A stretch of 64,000 nt of DNA from contig CACYKH010000011.1 of the NCBI GenBank assembly GCA_902774915.1, forward strand, positions 1-64,000. Reading direction: 5' to 3'. The notes under the pieces were generated by a model. It worked only from the letters and a program-made list of their open reading frames with translations, searched no databases and had not been told where the DNA came from. The DNA comes from an uncultured Lachnospiraceae bacterium (GTDB taxonomy: Bacteria > Bacillota > Clostridia > Lachnospirales > Lachnospiraceae). Positions 50,888 through 59,963 of this stretch are shown in pieces (the stretch's first letter is position 1; every line of letters begins with the position of its first letter). The position numbers and the translations under genes are program-made.

Positions 50888-53800
50888 ATGAAAAAACATC
50901 GTGTTTTATCTATCATTCTTTCGGGAGCGCTTATTGCTTCTAGTCTTGTAATTCCAGGAAATAAAAAAATAGTTGAAGCGGCGGATACCGTTTTGGAAAC
51001 AAATGTCAACGTGGCCACAGATGGAAATATTATGATTGGCGTTAAAGGAACTTACATTGTTCCTAATAAGACTGAAATACTAAACCAAATGAATAAAGTG
51101 CGCAAAGAAGCCTATGATAATAAATATGAGTATCCTAAAAACAGCGGAAATTATCTAGCCCCTAGTGAATATGTTCCATTAAAATGGTCATCAGACATGG
51201 AGAATATAGCAAGAATTAGAGCTGTGGAGGCCACTCTATTAAAGGGGCATAGTAGACCTTCCTATGGAAATGGAACAGGAATCAATATGTTTTATAATGG
51301 GAAAAGCCCAACTGGTGGAGAATCAATTGCTTGGACTACATCTGTGCTTAATGCAATTTATAAGGATGATCCATCTGATGATGGGGGTTGCTGGTATGAT
51401 GAAAAAAAATATTTCTTGGATCCAACTGATAAGTATCACGAAACAGGCCATTACACGGCAATGATAGATCCGGATAATAAATATGTTGGATTATCGGGAT
51501 TTACTAGTAGCTACTCTACTGGACAATTAGGGGATTTTTTAACAGTAGTAGGTGAATACTCAACTAGTAAAAGTGGGCTAGACGAAGGATTTATCGGGTA
51601 TAACGGTGATTTCATTCAAAAAGTTGAAATAAAAGCTGACTACGTATCTTTAGATATAGTAGGTGATAGCGTACTTAATAAAGGAGATACCAGCGAATTA
51701 TCAACAATCGCTAATATAAATATAGGAAGCAGTGGGGGAGCAACAGATTGTTTAGTATACTCTGATGTGAAATGGAGTGTAAATGATGATTCAATTGCTT
51801 CAATTGACGAAGATACAGGAGTAATTACAGCTAAAAAGGAAGGTACTGTAATTGTTACGGCAACGATAACTTCAGGTTCAAAAATAGTTAAATCTGAATT
51901 AAGTATTGAAGTTATTCCTGAAGACGTAAAAATAAACGGATTTGAGACTCCTCCTGAGATTACTGTAGATTCTGGAACTTATCCGGATATGCCGAAAACA
52001 ATAAAAGCAAATCTTTCAAATGGAAAAACTATTGATGTAAAGGTTGAATGGGATGCAATCCCCTCTGATATGAGAAATCCTAAATCATACAGATATGGAT
52101 GGAATACGTCGTTTGATGTTAATGGAAAATGCATGGGATATGATGTTAAGCAAAGAATCAACGTTTATGCAAGAATCAAGGAAATAGTTCTTTCTGCTGA
52201 TACAGTAACAACTGACTCTGGTGTAAAGCCAGTTATGCCTACGGTTGAAGAAATATCATTAACCTGTGGATTATCCTATATAAATCCTAATAGTAGTTGG
52301 GTATGGTTATTAAATAACGAATATAAGAAACGCGAAGGCGGAGAGTTTGATATAGAAGGATACTATAGTTTTAATAGAAATAAAACTGCCACTGTAAAGT
52401 TGATTGTTAATCCAGCGACAGTGACATCTGTCACTCTCCCTGAATCGGGAACCCCTGTTACTACTGAAAGTGGAACAGAACCAAATTATCCAACAGCCAC
52501 CGTTAAGTGGTCGAATGGTGATACCACATATGAAAAAATAAGTTGGAGTAATACTGAGCCATCAACTACATATACTAATGTCAATGACGATTCGAGAAAG
52601 TATATGATGAAAGATGGTGGTGATTACACTTTAACTGGAACCTATGAAGGAAAAAGTGTAACAATTACAGTTCATGTAACTCCTGCTACAGCAGAAAGTG
52701 CAACGTTGAGTAACAGTACGGTTAATGTTGCATATGGAGAGAATCCTACAAGCAAGCTTCCTAAGAAGGCGACTGTAACATGGTCGAATGGAGACACAAC
52801 ATCAGAAGACATTACCTGGGAGGAACAGAATTCAGCTAAATATACTGTTAGAGAAGGAAATACTTACAATACGACAGGTACAGTTTGTGGAAAAACTGTT
52901 ACTGCAAAGGTAAAAGTGGCTACAATCAAAATGAAATCTGCAAGTGTTACTTCGAGTGTTTCTACGCCAAGAAAGAAAGCACCTACTTTGCCATCAACGG
53001 CTAGAGTTATATGGGCGGATAATTCTGTTACAGATGAGCCAGTTGATTGGGAAACACCTAATAGCTCTCAATATGCAACAGCAAATACCAGCTTCAATGT
53101 CACAGGAACTGTTGAGGGATATGATGGTGATAAAAAGACTGTCACTACTACGGTAAATGTAACGGAAAGGGCGCTGACTGGTATTGAATGGGCTGCAGGA
53201 AGCCCTACAAATGTAAAGTCGAAGTATTCATATAATACTAATGATATTAAGGGTAATATTGTAGCAGCTTATGATAATGGAGATTCTGAGACTATTGCAG
53301 TTAATATTGACGGAACAACAATGAAGCTCGATGGATTTAATGCCAATAGTTCCGCTGCAACTCAGAGCGTAAGACTTGCTTATACAGAAGCAGGAATAAC
53401 AAAGTATACTCCTTGCTTTAATATCCAACTTATTACAAGAACAGGTATAAAGATTTCGCAATATCCAAATAAGACTTTTATCGAGGGACAGGAATTTAGT
53501 TTCTCAGGAATTAAACTTAAATCAGTTTTAAGTGATGGAACAGAAGAGGATGCTAATGCTTCTCTTACTGCTGCAAACTTCTATGGATATAATATGAGTC
53601 CGACCTCATATGGCAAACAAACTGTAACTGTTACATGGGGTGGTAAGAGTTGTACTTATGATATAACTGTTAATAAGAAAAAACTTACGGGCCTTACTCT
53701 TGTAAGTGGACCAAGTACTACTGAGTATCTTGCCGGAATACATCAACCATCAGTTGCTGGAATTGTGGTGAATGGACAATATGATAATGGTACAACGTCT

Positions 53801-55105
53801 TCAGTAAATATTACCGCATCAAATCTTAGAGTAGGATGTACTGCTGCAAATCCTGCAGGAAGCACATGGAATACATCTACAGCAGGAACATATGATGTGT
53901 ATGTTGTTGTTCAAAATGATGCAGGTGAATCAATTAAGACTGATAGCTTCAAGATGTATGTATATGATAAAACGGTAGAGTCTATCAGTGTTAAAACGAA
54001 ACCAACTGAGATATCTGTTCCACAAAATCTTGTTGGGTTTACTGGCTTCGCAGATGGTGTTCTTACTGCAACCTGTAATTGTAACTACACAGAAGATATT
54101 TCGTTCTCTAATGCTGGAGTATCTATATCAGGTTTTGATATAAGTCAGATAGGGGAACAGACTGTAACAGTGTCGTATGGTGGAAAATCAACAACGTTTA
54201 ATGCAACCGTAACTGAACCGGTTCTTCAGTCAACAACTGTCACGCCACCAACAAAGACAAGCTACACCCAGGGTGAGGCTGTTAGCATGGCTGGTGCAAA
54301 GATAGTTAAAACATATGATAATGGAAGGACTGAAGAGATAGATCTTAGCCAGAGTACAGATGCACTCTCAACAGCAGGTGTTGAAGTTGTATTCAGAGAT
54401 GCGACTGGAAATGAGTATCCAGTTAATGATGCTTCAATCACTACATCAACTGGAGCGAAGACTTTGGTTGTTAAATACAAAGATCCTGTAACAGGAACTG
54501 TTGAAGAACTTGCTATGTCAAATGGCGCTGCAGTTTCGGTAAATGTTTCTCAGAAACCTGCGCCAGCTCAGCCTTCAAATTCAACGGCTTTAACTAATAA
54601 GTCTACGGGATCAACAGGAAGTAAGTCCACGGGTACGACACAGAAAACATCCACACCAAAGTCCACAGAACCGAAGTACAAGAATGAGTGGAGAAATGGT
54701 AAGTGGTACGGTGCTGATGGAAAGTCCACATATTCTGGAACTCTCAGCTGGAAGTCAAATTCTAAAGGCTGGTGGGTAGAGGACAGCGCAGGATGGTATC
54801 CTCAGGATCAGTGGCAGAAGATAGATGGCATTTGGTATTACTTCAAGCCAGATGGATATATGGCATCTAGCGAATATTACAATGGATACTGGTTCAACAG
54901 TGATGGTTCCTGGGATCCTCAGTACAAGCTTAGCTGGAAGAGTAATGCGACCGGCTGGTGGGTAGAAGATATTTCAGGATGGTGGCCATCTAATAAGTGG
55001 CTGAAGGTTGACGGCGACTGGTACTACTTTAACGGTTCAGGATATATGGCAACTAGTCAGTATGTTGATGGTTACTGGCTCGCGGCAAACGGAGTATGTC
55101 AGTAG
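50888..55105 (+). CDS. giant secreted CAP-domain and Ig-like repeat wall protein
   Basis: A 1405-aa protein; ATG at 50888 with GGAGAGGG upstream, preferred to a TTG 45 bases before. It has a signal peptide (1-32), a CAP/SCP domain (~55-230; NKVRKEAYDN, KGHSRPSYG, TGHYTAMIDPDNKYVGLSGF), a Big_2-type Ig domain (~255-345), then a long series of bacterial Ig-like/Big_4-like modules with recurring YPTATVKWSNGDTTYE-type strands (~360-1225). A Thr/Ser-rich linker and C-terminal aromatic wall-binding repeats (~1280-1405) finish it. Cell-surface, probably adhesive or architectural. No Cys protease or glycosidase motif is visible. Confidence 0.9.
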   Translation: MKKHRVLSIILSGALIASSLVIPGNKKIVEAADTVLETNVNVATDGNIMIGVKGTYIVPNKTEILNQMNKVRKEAYDNKYEYPKNSGNYLAPSEYVPLKWSSDMENIARIRAVEATLLKGHSRPSYGNGTGINMFYNGKSPTGGESIAWTTSVLNAIYKDDPSDDGGCWYDEKKYFLDPTDKYHETGHYTAMIDPDNKYVGLSGFTSSYSTGQLGDFLTVVGEYSTSKSGLDEGFIGYNGDFIQKVEIKADYVSLDIVGDSVLNKGDTSELSTIANINIGSSGGATDCLVYSDVKWSVNDDSIASIDEDTGVITAKKEGTVIVTATITSGSKIVKSELSIEVIPEDVKINGFETPPEITVDSGTYPDMPKTIKANLSNGKTIDVKVEWDAIPSDMRNPKSYRYGWNTSFDVNGKCMGYDVKQRINVYARIKEIVLSADTVTTDSGVKPVMPTVEEISLTCGLSYINPNSSWVWLLNNEYKKREGGEFDIEGYYSFNRNKTATVKLIVNPATVTSVTLPESGTPVTTESGTEPNYPTATVKWSNGDTTYEKISWSNTEPSTTYTNVNDDSRKYMMKDGGDYTLTGTYEGKSVTITVHVTPATAESATLSNSTVNVAYGENPTSKLPKKATVTWSNGDTTSEDITWEEQNSAKYTVREGNTYNTTGTVCGKTVTAKVKVATIKMKSASVTSSVSTPRKKAPTLPSTARVIWADNSVTDEPVDWETPNSSQYATANTSFNVTGTVEGYDGDKKTVTTTVNVTERALTGIEWAAGSPTNVKSKYSYNTNDIKGNIVAAYDNGDSETIAVNIDGTTMKLDGFNANSSAATQSVRLAYTEAGITKYTPCFNIQLITRTGIKISQYPNKTFIEGQEFSFSGIKLKSVLSDGTEEDANASLTAANFYGYNMSPTSYGKQTVTVTWGGKSCTYDITVNKKKLTGLTLVSGPSTTEYLAGIHQPSVAGIVVNGQYDNGTTSSVNITASNLRVGCTAANPAGSTWNTSTAGTYDVYVVVQNDAGESIKTDSFKMYVYDKTVESISVKTKPTEISVPQNLVGFTGFADGVLTATCNCNYTEDISFSNAGVSISGFDISQIGEQTVTVSYGGKSTTFNATVTEPVLQSTTVTPPTKTSYTQGEAVSMAGAKIVKTYDNGRTEEIDLSQSTDALSTAGVEVVFRDATGNEYPVNDASITTSTGAKTLVVKYKDPVTGTVEELAMSNGAAVSVNVSQKPAPAQPSNSTALTNKSTGSTGSKSTGTTQKTSTPKSTEPKYKNEWRNGKWYGADGKSTYSGTLSWKSNSKGWWVEDSAGWYPQDQWQKIDGIWYYFKPDGYMASSEYYNGYWFNSDGSWDPQYKLSWKSNATGWWVEDISGWWPSNKWLKVDGDWYYFNGSGYMATSQYVDGYWLAANGVCQ

Positions 55106-55162
55106 ACTAAAACGTAGTATTGTAAATAGTTAATTCCCTGAAAATGTGCTATTATATACTGC

Positions 55163-56164
55163 ATGGAAAAGTCGGGAAAGAAAAACATAATAAGTAATAT
55201 TATCAAATGGGCTATCATCATGGTTATCCTGGTGATAGTCTATTTGTGGAAAAGATCAGAGATACTTGAAGCGATTGATGAAATGAAGCATCATCCGTTC
55301 TGGGTATCTCTTTTATGTCTTGCGGCAACGATGCTTCACTTCGTTGTGGAAGGTCGCATTATACATAACATGACTATGTATGAAAAACGTCAGATGACAT
55401 GGTGGGAGTCATTCAAATGCGGTCTTTATTGTGCATTTTATAAGTTTATTTCTCTTGGTTCGCTGAGCGGAATTGCTGAGGTTTATTATATTTCGAAACA
55501 TGACATTGAGCCGGGGAGAGCTTCGGGAATTACTCTCGTTCAGTATGCATATCAGAAACTTGGAATCACAATACTTGGAACGGTCAGTTTTATCTGCCTT
55601 TATTTTTCGGGAGTTTCGACAGTCGAAAAATATGCAAAGTTTGGCATACTGGGGTCGGTGATCGCGCTGGGGATTGTTCTCCTGCTTATAACTCTTTCGG
55701 CATCGAAAAAATTTGCTACTTTACTAATAAAAATTGTCGAAAAGATTTTCGACAAGATTCTGAAAAAATATAAAGATAAGTCCAAAGAACTTATTGAACA
55801 GATACAGACTTTCAATGATGCTGGCCTTTATTTCTGGCAGCATAAAATACTTTGCCTCAGGGTAACACTTCTCAAGATGCTGAAGATGAGTCTTTGGTAT
55901 TCAATCGCGGCGATTGTTGTTTGTGCTTCAAACAAAGCAAATCCTTTAGAATGCATTGCCCTTATGGCCACGGCAAATATGATCGGCACGGTTATGGTTG
56001 CGCCGGCGGGAGCGGGAACTTTGGAATTTGTGGTTGCGCTTCTTTTTGCGCCACTGTTCGGGGCGACTTCGGCGACGGTCGCAATCATGTACAGATTCTA
56101 CAGTATGGTTGTTCCGTTTCTGTTTGGTGCATTTGTATTCGCGGCAGATAAGAAGTCAAAATAA
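55163..56164 (+). CDS. LPG-synthase-TM-type (UPF0104) integral membrane protein
   Basis: A 333-aa protein with eight or so hydrophobic segments and conserved family elements (SFKCGLYCAFYKFISLGSLSG, GRASGITLVQYAYQKLG, APAGAGTLEFVVALLFAP, and VAIMYRFYSMVVPF). It matches the membrane half of lysylphosphatidylglycerol synthases without the synthetase domain; such proteins are often called flippase-like. No ribosome site precedes the start; a TATTAT box ends 8 bases before ATG, so a leaderless message is possible. Confidence 0.85.
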   Translation: MEKSGKKNIISNIIKWAIIMVILVIVYLWKRSEILEAIDEMKHHPFWVSLLCLAATMLHFVVEGRIIHNMTMYEKRQMTWWESFKCGLYCAFYKFISLGSLSGIAEVYYISKHDIEPGRASGITLVQYAYQKLGITILGTVSFICLYFSGVSTVEKYAKFGILGSVIALGIVLLLITLSASKKFATLLIKIVEKIFDKILKKYKDKSKELIEQIQTFNDAGLYFWQHKILCLRVTLLKMLKMSLWYSIAAIVVCASNKANPLECIALMATANMIGTVMVAPAGAGTLEFVVALLFAPLFGATSATVAIMYRFYSMVVPFLFGAFVFAADKKSK

Positions 56165-56190
56165 ATTATTTATAATTATAAAAAATAGTG

Positions 56191-56247
56191 TATAATTAGA
56201 AATTAGTTTGGTTCTGCACCGTGTTAAAGCGAAGAAGTGTGGGCCAA
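56191..56247 (+). promoter_or_regulatory. putP -10 box and 5' leader hairpin
   Basis: TATAAT at 56191-56196 is followed 12 bases later by a stem (TTGGTTC/GGGCCAA plus CAC/GTG) spanning 56208-56247 with a large loop. The hairpin would sit near the 5' end of the message. The -35 is weak. Confidence 0.45.
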
Positions 56248-56276
56248 ATAAGAAAAAATAGAGGGAGTTTAAATCT

Positions 56277-57857
56277 ATGACAACAGCACAAATAGGTATA
56301 GTTGTTTCCATAGTTGTCTACCTTGCGGGAATGCTCGTAGTTGGTTTCCTGGCATCGCGTAAGACAAAGGACGTTGGGGACTTCTATCTTGGAGGACGTA
56401 AACTTGGTCCATTCGTAACTGCCATGAGTGCGGAAGCATCAGACATGAGCTCATATCTTTTGATGGGAGTGCCTGGTCTTGCTTACTTCTCAGGTATTGC
56501 GGATGCGGGATGGACAGCCATCGGACTTGCAGTAGGAACTTATCTCAACTGGCTTTTCACAGCTAAGAGACTTAGAACTTACACAGCGAAGATCGATGCG
56601 ATTACATTGCCAGAGTATTTTAAGAAGAGATTTAAGGATAAGACAAACATCACTCTTCTTATCGGCGCGCTTGCAATTATCATTTTCTTCGTGCCATATA
56701 CAGCATCTGGATTCTCAGCTTGCGGTAAGCTTTTCGCACAGCTCTTCGGAGTTAACTATCAGCTCGCAATGGTTGTTTCTGCAATCATTATCGTTGGTTA
56801 CACAACAACTGGTGGATTCCTTGCTGCATCAACAACTGACTTTATCCAGTCAATCGTTATGAGTGTCGCACTTGTTGTGGTTCTTTGCTATGGAATTCAC
56901 AATGCAGGCGGAATGAACGCAGTAATTGAAAATGCAAATGCCCTCAAAGGCTATCTTGATATGAGCGGAACACATGTGAATGCGGCTGCAAACGATGTGG
57001 CACAGTATGTAAACGAAGGTGCTCCATATGGACTCTTCAATAAAATCACAATGTTCTGCTGGGGACTTGGATATTTCGGTATGCCACACATCTTACTTCG
57101 TTTCATGGCTATCGAAGATCCAAAGAAGCTGAAGCTTTCACGTAGAGTTGCATCTGTTTGGGTTGTAATCTCACTTGCAGTTGCTACATTCCTCGGAGTT
57201 GTAGGACGTGCAATGACCGAGGCTGGAGTTCTTGATCTTCTCATGGATAAGAGCGACCTTACAGCTACATCAGAGTCAGAGAAACTCATCGTTGTGCTTG
57301 CAGATCACATTTCACAGAATGGATTTGGATATGCACTCATCGCCGGAATGATCATTGCAGGTATTCTTGCATCTACAATGTCAACTGCTGACTCACAGCT
57401 CATTGCTGCATCATCAGCCGTTTCAGAAAACATTTTGCAGGATGTATTCAAGATAAATCTTAGCGAGACAGCTGCTATGCTGACAGCTCGTCTTACACTT
57501 GTAGTCGTTGGTGTGCTCGGCGTAGTTATCGCATGGGACCCATCTAGTTCAGTGTTCAATATCGTTTCATTCGCATGGGCAGGATTTGGTGCAGTATTTG
57601 GACCAGCGATGCTTATGTCACTGTTCTGGAAGAGAACAAATACTGCTGGATGTATAGCAGGAATGATTTCAGGAATGGTTATGGTATTCGTTTGGAAGTA
57701 CGCAGTTCGTCCAATGGGCGGCGCATGGAATCTTTACGAGCTTGCACCTGCATTCCTTGTAGCGCTGATCTTTATCATAGTAGTTTCACTTATCACACCA
57801 GCTCCAAGCGAGGAGATTGTGAAAGAATTTGATGAGGTTGTTGCTGAGAATAAATAG
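56277..57857 (+). CDS. putP: sodium/proline symporter (SSS family)
   Basis: A 526-aa membrane protein, 12-13 segments. It shows the SSS core (MSAEASDMSSYLLMGVPG near 50-67, YTTTGGFLAAS near 185, LRFMAIEDPKKLKLSRRVA) and the Na+-binding region of PutP-type carriers. It imports proline with Na+. GAGGGAG lies before the start. A strong terminator follows at 57905-57936. Confidence 0.93.
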   Translation: MTTAQIGIVVSIVVYLAGMLVVGFLASRKTKDVGDFYLGGRKLGPFVTAMSAEASDMSSYLLMGVPGLAYFSGIADAGWTAIGLAVGTYLNWLFTAKRLRTYTAKIDAITLPEYFKKRFKDKTNITLLIGALAIIIFFVPYTASGFSACGKLFAQLFGVNYQLAMVVSAIIIVGYTTTGGFLAASTTDFIQSIVMSVALVVVLCYGIHNAGGMNAVIENANALKGYLDMSGTHVNAAANDVAQYVNEGAPYGLFNKITMFCWGLGYFGMPHILLRFMAIEDPKKLKLSRRVASVWVVISLAVATFLGVVGRAMTEAGVLDLLMDKSDLTATSESEKLIVVLADHISQNGFGYALIAGMIIAGILASTMSTADSQLIAASSAVSENILQDVFKINLSETAAMLTARLTLVVVGVLGVVIAWDPSSSVFNIVSFAWAGFGAVFGPAMLMSLFWKRTNTAGCIAGMISGMVMVFVWKYAVRPMGGAWNLYELAPAFLVALIFIIVVSLITPAPSEEIVKEFDEVVAENK

Positions 57858-57904
57858 TTGAGATTTAGAAAACGACTGTTAATTTGAGATTTGAATAATA
57901 AGTA

Positions 57905-57936
57905 AGCCCCGGCAGTGTGAGCCGGGGCTATTTTTA
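57905..57936 (+). terminator. terminator after putP
   Basis: AGCCCCGGC-AGTGTGA-GCCGGGGCT followed by ATTTTTA. Confidence 0.92.
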
Positions 57937-57964
57937 TGGGTATGATTATTTGTAATATTTGAGG

Positions 57965-58639
57965 TTATATATTTTCAATCTGCCAGTCGATTGGTTCGAC
58001 TCCATTTTTTGTGAGGAAATCATTTGCCTTACTGAAATGCTTGCATCCGAAAAATCCCCGATATGCTGAAAGAGGTGATGGGTGCGGAGCCTCAAGAATC
58101 AGATGCTTAGGATTTGTAAGCATCTGTTTTTTACTTCTCGCGAAACTTCCCCAAAGCATGAAGACTACCGGGCGGTCCACTTCATTCACGATTCTGATAA
58201 CGGAATCAGTGAATTCCTCCCAGCCCTTTCCGTGGTGAGATGCGGCCTGGTGGGCGCGTACCGTTAGGATGGCATTTAGCAGGAGGACTCCCTGCTCAGC
58301 CCACTTTACAAGATAGCCGTTGTTCGGAGTGTAACAGCCGCAGTCATCTTCCAGCTCCTTGTAAATGTTCTGGAGAGATGGCGGAATCAGGATTCCGGGT
58401 TTCACAGAAAATGAAAGACCGTGGGCCTGACCAGGCTCGTGATAAGGATCCTGGCCGATTATCACAACCTTAACATTTGCGAGAGGCGTGAGATGAAAAG
58501 CGTTGAAGATATCATCGCCCGGCGGATAGACCGTGGTGCGAGAATACTCCTGGCCCACAAACTCGAAGAGCCTCTTATAATAATCCTTTTTATATTCATC
58601 CTGTAGGGCATCCGCCCAGTCATTCGTAATCGGTGGCAT
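57965..58639 (-). CDS. ung: uracil-DNA glycosylase
   Basis: A 224-aa protein with AGGAGG upstream. It has the family-1 water-activating motif GQDPYHEPGQAHGLSFSV (~58-75) with catalytic Asp, uracil-pocket residues, and the C-terminal HPSPLSAYRGFFGCKHF loop with catalytic His. It removes uracil from DNA at the start of base-excision repair. Cytosolic. Confidence 0.97.
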   Translation of the reverse strand: MPPITNDWADALQDEYKKDYYKRLFEFVGQEYSRTTVYPPGDDIFNAFHLTPLANVKVVIIGQDPYHEPGQAHGLSFSVKPGILIPPSLQNIYKELEDDCGCYTPNNGYLVKWAEQGVLLLNAILTVRAHQAASHHGKGWEEFTDSVIRIVNEVDRPVVFMLWGSFARSKKQMLTNPKHLILEAPHPSPLSAYRGFFGCKHFSKANDFLTKNGVEPIDWQIENI

Positions 58640-58687
58640 TCCAACCTCCTGTACATTATCTTAATTAGTAAAATCCTAGCTCCCAAA

Positions 58688-58744
58688 AATAAGTCAATAG
58701 GGACAGATCTTGGAGTCAATGGGGTCAGGTCCCACTGACTTATT
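58688..58744. repeat. REP/MITE-like palindromic repeat, copy A (57 bp)
   Basis: It begins AATAAGTCA and ends TGACTTATT, with GGGACAGATC near the left and GGTCAGGTCCC in the right half. It shares outer arms and GGGACA with copies B and C. Confidence 0.85.
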
Positions 58745-58862
58745 GCTTGCTTATAGTATACACTGATTTTCGGTTAGAAAAAATGATTAGTTGACAATTC
58801 GCAGAAATTGGACATTTTTTAAAGAATTCTTAAAGATAATAATTGGAATTTATGATAATATA

Positions 58863-58993
58863 AATAAGTCAGTAGGGACATGGCTCGATTACAAAGTAAT
58901 CGAGTGTAAGTAGTCGCAGTGCCATGTGGGCACATGCGTGCCTACATGGGCAGGCGACGTTAAACTAGTAGCCCAGGGTCTCATTGACTTATT
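58863..58993. repeat. REP/MITE-like palindromic repeat, copy B (131 bp, expanded)
   Basis: The outer arms are AATAAGTCA and TGACTTATT as in copy A. Inside are a CTCGATTA/TAATCGAG hairpin and a 12-bp stem (CCATGTGGGCAC/GTGCCTACATGG) with ATG loop, so the interior has been expanded relative to A and C. Confidence 0.85.
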
Positions 58994-59015
58994 GAGGTAA
59001 GGAAAAGGAAGAGGT

Positions 59016-59948
59016 ATGAGCGAGATTCAAAAAATTCAAGCTGTGCAGGATAGTGTTAATAGTGTAATTAAGGGAAAGGAAAATGTAGTCCGCAAGGTGC
59101 TGGCTGCCATTATAGCTGGCGGTCACATTTTGATGGAGGACATTCCGGGCGTTGGAAAAACTACCCTGGCGACGGCATTTGCAAGGTCAATGTCCATGGA
59201 TTACAAGCGTGTGCAGTTCACGCCAGATGTACTCCCGAGTGATATCCTGGGATTTTCCATGTACAATTCCGCAACGAAGGAATTTGAATACAGAGCAGGT
59301 TCGGTTTTCTGTAACTTATTCCTGGCGGACGAAATAAACCGTACTTCGCCAAAGACTCAGTCTGCGCTTTTGGAGGTTATGGAGGAAGGTACAGCCACAG
59401 TTGACGGCGTAACGAGAAAACTTCCAGATCCATTTGTTGTAATCGCAACCGAGAATCCATATGGTTCTTCGGGAACTCAGATGCTTCCTGAGTCTCAGCT
59501 GGACAGATTCATGGTCTGCCTTACTATGGGCTATCCAGAGCACGAAGATGCAGTAAAAATCCTGAAGGGAAATGCGTCCAATCCGCTTTCTAAAGTCGAG
59601 AAGGTTATCGACATTGAGGAGATGGTAGCACTGAGAAAACAGTCGAATGACATGTTCATTCGAGATGAGATTTATGAATATATAGTAACGTTGGTTGAAG
59701 AGACTAGAAGAAACCAGATGTTTTCACAAGGCGCCAGCCCTCGTGGAACTATCGCCATCCTCAACATGGCGAAGGCTATCGCAATCATCGATGGTCGTGA
59801 TTTTGTAACGGCCGAGGATGTGCAGGATGTTGTGCGTGATACACTTGGTCACAGAGTAAAGCTTGGTCAGAAGGCGCGTGCCCAGGGCATGAACATGGAT
59901 ATGGCTATGAAAGAACTCATCCGCACAGTTCGTCCACCAAGATCTTGA
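59016..59948 (+). CDS. MoxR-family AAA+ ATPase
   Basis: A 310-aa protein with GGAAGAGG upstream. Walker A DIPGVGKTT (~40-48), VQFTPDVLPSDILGF, Walker B LFLADEINRTSPKTQSALLE and sensor ATENPYGSSG. It acts as a chaperone-like ATPase, in this gene order working with the DUF58 protein encoded 16 bases downstream. First gene of a three-gene operon (MoxR, DUF58, transglutaminase). Confidence 0.93.
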   Translation: MSEIQKIQAVQDSVNSVIKGKENVVRKVLAAIIAGGHILMEDIPGVGKTTLATAFARSMSMDYKRVQFTPDVLPSDILGFSMYNSATKEFEYRAGSVFCNLFLADEINRTSPKTQSALLEVMEEGTATVDGVTRKLPDPFVVIATENPYGSSGTQMLPESQLDRFMVCLTMGYPEHEDAVKILKGNASNPLSKVEKVIDIEEMVALRKQSNDMFIRDEIYEYIVTLVEETRRNQMFSQGASPRGTIAILNMAKAIAIIDGRDFVTAEDVQDVVRDTLGHRVKLGQKARAQGMNMDMAMKELIRTVRPPRS

Positions 59949-59963
59949 CTTATTTGAGTAGAT

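Larger units (their letters stand above)
58640..59015. other. 376-base intergenic region with two palindromic repeats
   Basis: No gene. It holds repeat copies at 58688-58744 and 58863-58993 and an AT-rich promoter-like stretch between them (TTGACA near 58792). The moxR ribosome site (GGAAGAGG) ends the region. Confidence 0.8.
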
